Shown piece after piece: positions 7,160 through 9,615 of a stretch of 9,615 nucleotides of DNA (position 1 is its first letter; each line of letters begins with the position of its first letter). The stretch lies in contig CAYRNC010000067.1 of the NCBI GenBank assembly GCA_964425645.1, positions 1 through 9,615 of the forward strand, read 5' to 3'. A program made the translations under genes and the position numbers. The DNA comes from CAYRNC01 sp964425645 (GTDB lineage Bacteria > Bacillota > Clostridia > Peptostreptococcales > Anaerovoracaceae). A model generated the notes under the pieces. It made no database searches. It had not been told where the DNA came from and saw nothing but the letters and a program-made list of their open reading frames with translations.

Positions 7160-8320
7160 TTGAATATTTGCAAACATAGCAGCAGCTGCGGAGGTTGCAT
7201 CTACCAGGGGATTCCATATCAAGAACAGATTGAAATGAAGGCTAAATACGTGCTTCATTTATTAAAGGAGAAAGGAATTGTCTGCGATCATTTTCTTGGA
7301 GTTCAAGCAAGCCCTAAAAAATATGGGTATCGAAATAAGATGGAATATACTTTTGGAGATGAAGTAAAGGGTGGGGATATGACTCTGGGGCTTCATAAGC
7401 ACGGCAGTTACCTGTCCATTGTAAATGTCGACAACTGCCTTATTGCAGATCCTGATTTCAATCTTGTTCTTGCCGCTGTACTTAATTTTTGCAAGGAAAA
7501 GGGTTATAGTTTTTATAAGAAGAAAACCCATTTGGGCCTTCTTCGAAATCTGGTGGTAAGAAGAGGAGAGAATACAGGGGAACTTCTAATCAACATCGTT
7601 ACCAGCAGTCAGGGAGAATTTGACGATAGTGCTTTTGTTTCATTAATCGAAAGCTTAGCTTTGAAAAATAAGGTGGTGGGTATACTACGGACAATAAATG
7701 ATAAAAAAGCCGACGCTGTTATTTGCGATAATCTTAAGATATTAAAGGGGCAAGATTTTTATAGCGAGAAAATATTAGGTCTGACTTTCCAAGTCAGTGC
7801 CTTTTCTTTTTTTCAACCTAATGTTTTAGCCTCAGAAGTTATGTATTCGGAGGCTTTGGCCCTTATTAGCGACTTAGACGGTAAAACAGCTTTTGATCTT
7901 TATTCAGGTACAGGAACTATAAGTCAACTAGCAGCATGCCGTGCAGAAAAGGTAGTAGGTATTGAGATCTTGGATGATGCAGTTTTATCGGCAAAAAATA
8001 ATGCTGAATTAAACGGATTATCTAATTGCGAATTCATAGCAGGAGACGTATTTAAAATATTAGAAAAAATCAACGTAAAGCCTGATGTGATTATAATGGA
8101 TCCGCCCCGTTTCGGTGTTCATCAGAAAGCCCTTCAGAAAATATTGGACTATAAAGTTAGCGAAATATTATACATTTCGTGTAATCCTAAATCTATGGTT
8201 GAAAATGTTGAGATTGCTATGGAATACGGATATAGGGCTGTCAATGTTAAAGTATTTGATAATTTCCCATTTACGAAGCATGTTGAGACCGTAGTATTGA
8301 TGTCAAGGGTAGATAAGTGA
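7160..8320 (+). CDS. 23S rRNA (uracil-C5)-methyltransferase, TrmA/RlmC/RlmD family
   Basis: This SAM-dependent enzyme makes 5-methyluridine in RNA, most likely 23S rRNA. The 386 residues carry the Fe-S cysteines C4, C10 and C13 (CKHSSSCGGC) and C93 (VDNCLIAD), the FFQPN substrate loop (217-221), the SAM motif FDLYSGTGT (245-253), MDPPRFG (313-319), the catalytic Cys341 in ISCNP and the base Glu376 in HVETVVLM. There is no N-terminal TRAM domain, so it is shorter than RlmD (about 430-450) and nearer RlmC. The target could be U747, U1939 or both (as B. subtilis RlmCD), which sequence alone does not settle. The start is TTG 7160 with TAGGAGG at 7144-7150, nine bases upstream, overlapping the metA stop. 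It is the last gene before the operon terminator. Confidence 0.9.
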   Translation: MNICKHSSSCGGCIYQGIPYQEQIEMKAKYVLHLLKEKGIVCDHFLGVQASPKKYGYRNKMEYTFGDEVKGGDMTLGLHKHGSYLSIVNVDNCLIADPDFNLVLAAVLNFCKEKGYSFYKKKTHLGLLRNLVVRRGENTGELLINIVTSSQGEFDDSAFVSLIESLALKNKVVGILRTINDKKADAVICDNLKILKGQDFYSEKILGLTFQVSAFSFFQPNVLASEVMYSEALALISDLDGKTAFDLYSGTGTISQLAACRAEKVVGIEILDDAVLSAKNNAELNGLSNCEFIAGDVFKILEKINVKPDVIIMDPPRFGVHQKALQKILDYKVSEILYISCNPKSMVENVEIAMEYGYRAVNVKVFDNFPFTKHVETVVLMSRVDK

Positions 8321-8350
8321 GGGTGTAATAAGATAAGTAAATAAAGGCTT

Positions 8351-8400
8351 TCCGTGATTTGAGGTCTGGTTCTAAGCCGGAAGGATAATCACGGATTTTT
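8351..8400 (+). terminator. Rho-independent terminator of the ruvC operon
   Basis: TCCGTGATT (8351-8359) pairs with AATCACGGA (8387-8395), nine bases, followed directly by TTTTT (8396-8400). Inside the loop a second helix forms: TCTGGTT (8365-8371) with AGCCGGA (8375-8381), including two G-U pairs, around a CTA loop. It lies 30 bases after the rRNA methylase stop. Confidence 0.8.
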
Positions 8401-8648
8401 GCTTTGAGGGAAGTTATCCAAGATTGATGATTTTGAAAAGTCATCTGTCAATACGGTTATTGAGTTGGTGAGTTGATAAGATGGCTGGCAAAATAATGGT
8501 GAGTTGACAATATGACTATAAGGGTAATATTTTTATTGTTACTAAAGAAATTATCGGGTGAGATAGAAAGAAATAGAGTAATAAACATGGCTGAAATATG
8601 CTGGTATGCTTATCACTATCACATATCAGGTATAAAGTTTAAAAAGTT
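8401..8648. other. Poorly coding boundary stretch between operon and accessory gene
   Basis: No recognisable gene lies here. It holds imperfect direct repeats (see separate entry), a TTGACA box at 8504-8509 and a weak short reading frame starting at 8512. The composition is AT-rich by eye. The pattern of closely spaced GAGTTG-containing repeats next to a change from housekeeping to restriction-modification-like content resembles the end of a mobile element, but no transposase is visible. Confidence 0.4.
8466..8517. repeat. Imperfect direct repeat, two 21-base copies, 31-base period
   Basis: Copies at 8466-8486 and 8497-8517 share TGGTGAGTTGA-Y-AA-K-ATG-R-CT, differing at three of 21 positions. 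A shorter echo, GAGTTG, also occurs at 8462-8467 beside the first copy. Spaced repeats like this are found at transposon ends where transposase binds, but also could be an operator pair for the weak frame at 8512. Confidence 0.7.
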
Positions 8649-8724
8649 CTATAGACTTCTAAAGAGTCCTTTAGGCCGATTCTTTTTAAACCACCAGTTG
8701 ATCCGACAGCCGATTGTCCAGTAG
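8512..8724 (+). CDS. Doubtful short hypothetical frame
   Basis: A 70-codon frame starts at ATG 8512 with GGTGAG eight bases upstream and a TTGACA/TAATAT pair (15-base spacing) around it. The product is basic with an initial hydrophobic run (VIFLLLL), and contains MAEICWYAYHYHISGIKFKK. I recognise no family. The last 76 bases overlap the antisense tail of the methyltransferase frame. It may be a fragment of a decayed gene or chance. Confidence 0.15.
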   Translation: MTIRVIFLLLLKKLSGEIERNRVINMAEICWYAYHYHISGIKFKKFYRLLKSPLGRFFLNHQLIRQPIVQ

Positions 8725-9615
8725 AATTGATTGTAGACGGCAGCAGATTGTTTGGGAAGACGTCCCTTGGTTTGACGCTTACGATTATACAATAAAAACC
8801 AACTTAAAAAGATTTTCAATCTGGAGAAAGTTGGTTTTTGTGTTTTACTACTTTTATTCAATTTTTTAATAATATTTTGTATTGAGAAGGTGTGACTTTC
8901 AAGGATGAGAAAATCATTAGGAATATTAGTTGATTCCAAGAGTCCTACAACAGCTGTTTTAATAATAATTTTCAGTTTTGAATCTTTGGTCTTTTTGTTT
9001 GAGTTCATCAACCAAACAATTTCATCGATAGTTTCTTCTGGTTTTTGAATTCTAACTGGAATTGGTTTATCTTCAAAGTTATACTTTAAATACCCATCGA
9101 CTGCGCGATTTCTTTGAACAATGGTAGCATCTAATGACTTCAGTATGCATAACTCAGATTCAGATTTCGTGTTATATGTGCTTATACCATTTATTAGGAG
9201 ATTTGATTCAGATTTAATTGGATTTTCAATTCGTTGTCGAGAAATCTCAACAGCCTCTTCTGATATATCAAATCCAATATAATCTCTTTCCAATAATGAA
9301 CTAGCAACTGCGGTAGTGCCACTACCACAAAATGGGTCTAATACTATATCACCTTTATCTGTACTAATTTCTATTATTCTCTCTAACAGAGTTAATGGCT
9401 TTTGGGTTGGATACCCAACACGCTCTTTGGCTTTGGGATTTAGAAAAGGTATATCCCAAACATCACTTAATGGAACTCCCTTTTTAGGGGATGCTAATAC
9501 AGGAACACCATTTTCGTCGCGTTTATATATTGTTTTATTGTTTTCTGATCTAACTCTTTCCTGCATGATTTGATCTATGTTAGTTGTTGGAGAATAGTCT
9601 TCTAATAATACATTA
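8649..9615 (-). CDS. Site-specific DNA methyltransferase (N6-adenine/N4-cytosine type), 5' end off window
   Basis: The frame is open to the window edge, so the start and the catalytic D/N/S-PP-Y motif lie outside. About 321 residues are seen. The region VWDIPFLNPKAKERVGYPTQKP, then LLERII and IVLDPFCGSGTTAVAS, is the SAM-binding half of the N6_N4 methylase family; GYPTQKP before DPFCGSG places motif I at the C-terminal side, as in the beta-type order. After the fold (ending near EEAVEISRQRIENP) come about 115 residues I cannot assign, with a block VDGYLKYNFEDKPIPVRIQK that loosely recalls a PD-(D/E)XK nuclease core. The last 65 or so residues are translated through and beyond a terminator hairpin and look non-native. 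AT-rich and on the opposite strand to the operon. Probably part of a restriction-modification or phage-defence set; no endonuclease gene is in view. Confidence 0.85.
   Translation of the reverse strand, partial: NVLLEDYSPTTNIDQIMQERVRSENNKTIYKRDENGVPVLASPKKGVPLSDVWDIPFLNPKAKERVGYPTQKPLTLLERIIEISTDKGDIVLDPFCGSGTTAVASSLLERDYIGFDISEEAVEISRQRIENPIKSESNLLINGISTYNTKSESELCILKSLDATIVQRNRAVDGYLKYNFEDKPIPVRIQKPEETIDEIVWLMNSNKKTKDSKLKIIIKTAVVGLLESTNIPNDFLILESHTFSIQNIIKKLNKSSKTQKPTFSRLKIFLSWFLLYNRKRQTKGRLPKQSAAVYNQFYWTIGCRINWWFKKNRPKGLFRSL
8794..8839. terminator. Bidirectional hairpin terminator inside the methyltransferase frame
   Basis: A perfect 12-base stem, AAAAACCAACTT (8794-8805) with AAGTTGGTTTTT (8828-8839), is capped by an inner helix AGATT/AATCT (8810-8814 and 8818-8822) with loop TTC. 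On either strand the 3' arm ends in a T-run, so it can stop transcription both ways. For the leftward methyltransferase it lies 143 bases before the end of the open frame, which suggests that the true stop should come earlier. Confidence 0.75.

Noticed and set aside
9316..9573. Plus-strand frame opposite the methyltransferase
   Set aside because: Antisense to the DPFCGSGTT and YPTQKP motifs of a clear methylase; no motif of its own.
1..9615. CRISPR array, tRNA, rRNA or complete insertion sequence
   Set aside because: No regular repeat-spacer series, no cloverleaf-like segment and no intact transposase were found by eye on either strand.

Overview
The window looks like chromosomal DNA from a low-to-moderate GC Firmicute of class Clostridia. 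The evidence is the gene order ruvC-ruvA-ruvB-(SpoIID-family gene)-queA-tgt, the strong AGGAGG-type ribosome binding sites, the GTG and TTG starts, an ArgR/AhrC-type repressor, and an ArgR-like N-terminus closest in memory to clostridial and Bacillus proteins. I cannot name a genus. Layout: positions 1-430 hold a truncated, leftward argR and a divergent control region, with an extended -10 promoter for ruvC on one strand and one for argR on the other. From 443 to 8320 seven intact genes and one broken gene run rightward with gaps of 3-49 bases or one-base overlaps, as one long operon: ruvC, ruvA, ruvB, a SpoIID/LytB-domain gene (broken), queA, tgt, metA and a TrmA/RlmCD-type rRNA methyltransferase. 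A hairpin followed by a T-run at 8351-8400 ends this block. From 8401 to about 8790 is a poorly coding stretch with a 31-base-period direct repeat and a TTGACA box, probably a degraded mobile-element or island boundary. From 9615 down to 8649, leftward, is the 3' part of a DNA methyltransferase gene whose start lies outside the window. How the genes fit together: RuvC, RuvA and RuvB make the Holliday-junction resolvasome. QueA and Tgt are successive steps of queuosine synthesis in tRNA. The SpoIID-family protein would be an exported peptidoglycan enzyme. MetA starts the methionine branch and carries the glutamate that predicts use of acetyl-CoA. The last operon gene makes m5U in 23S rRNA with an Fe-S cluster. 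Methionine/SAM is a loose common thread (QueA and the rRNA methylase both use SAM). The most notable points are two damaged genes (argR lacking its whole C-terminal domain; the SpoIID-family gene with an apparent deletion of about 28 bases plus a 10-N assembly gap), metA and the rRNA methylase sitting where yajC-secDF often follows tgt, and a methyltransferase frame that runs straight through a strong terminator hairpin. I found no CRISPR array, tRNA or rRNA, and no complete transposase. Nothing here is convincing as a wholly new system; the leftward methyltransferase with its unrecognised C-terminal region, at the edge of an accessory segment, is the best candidate for follow-up.
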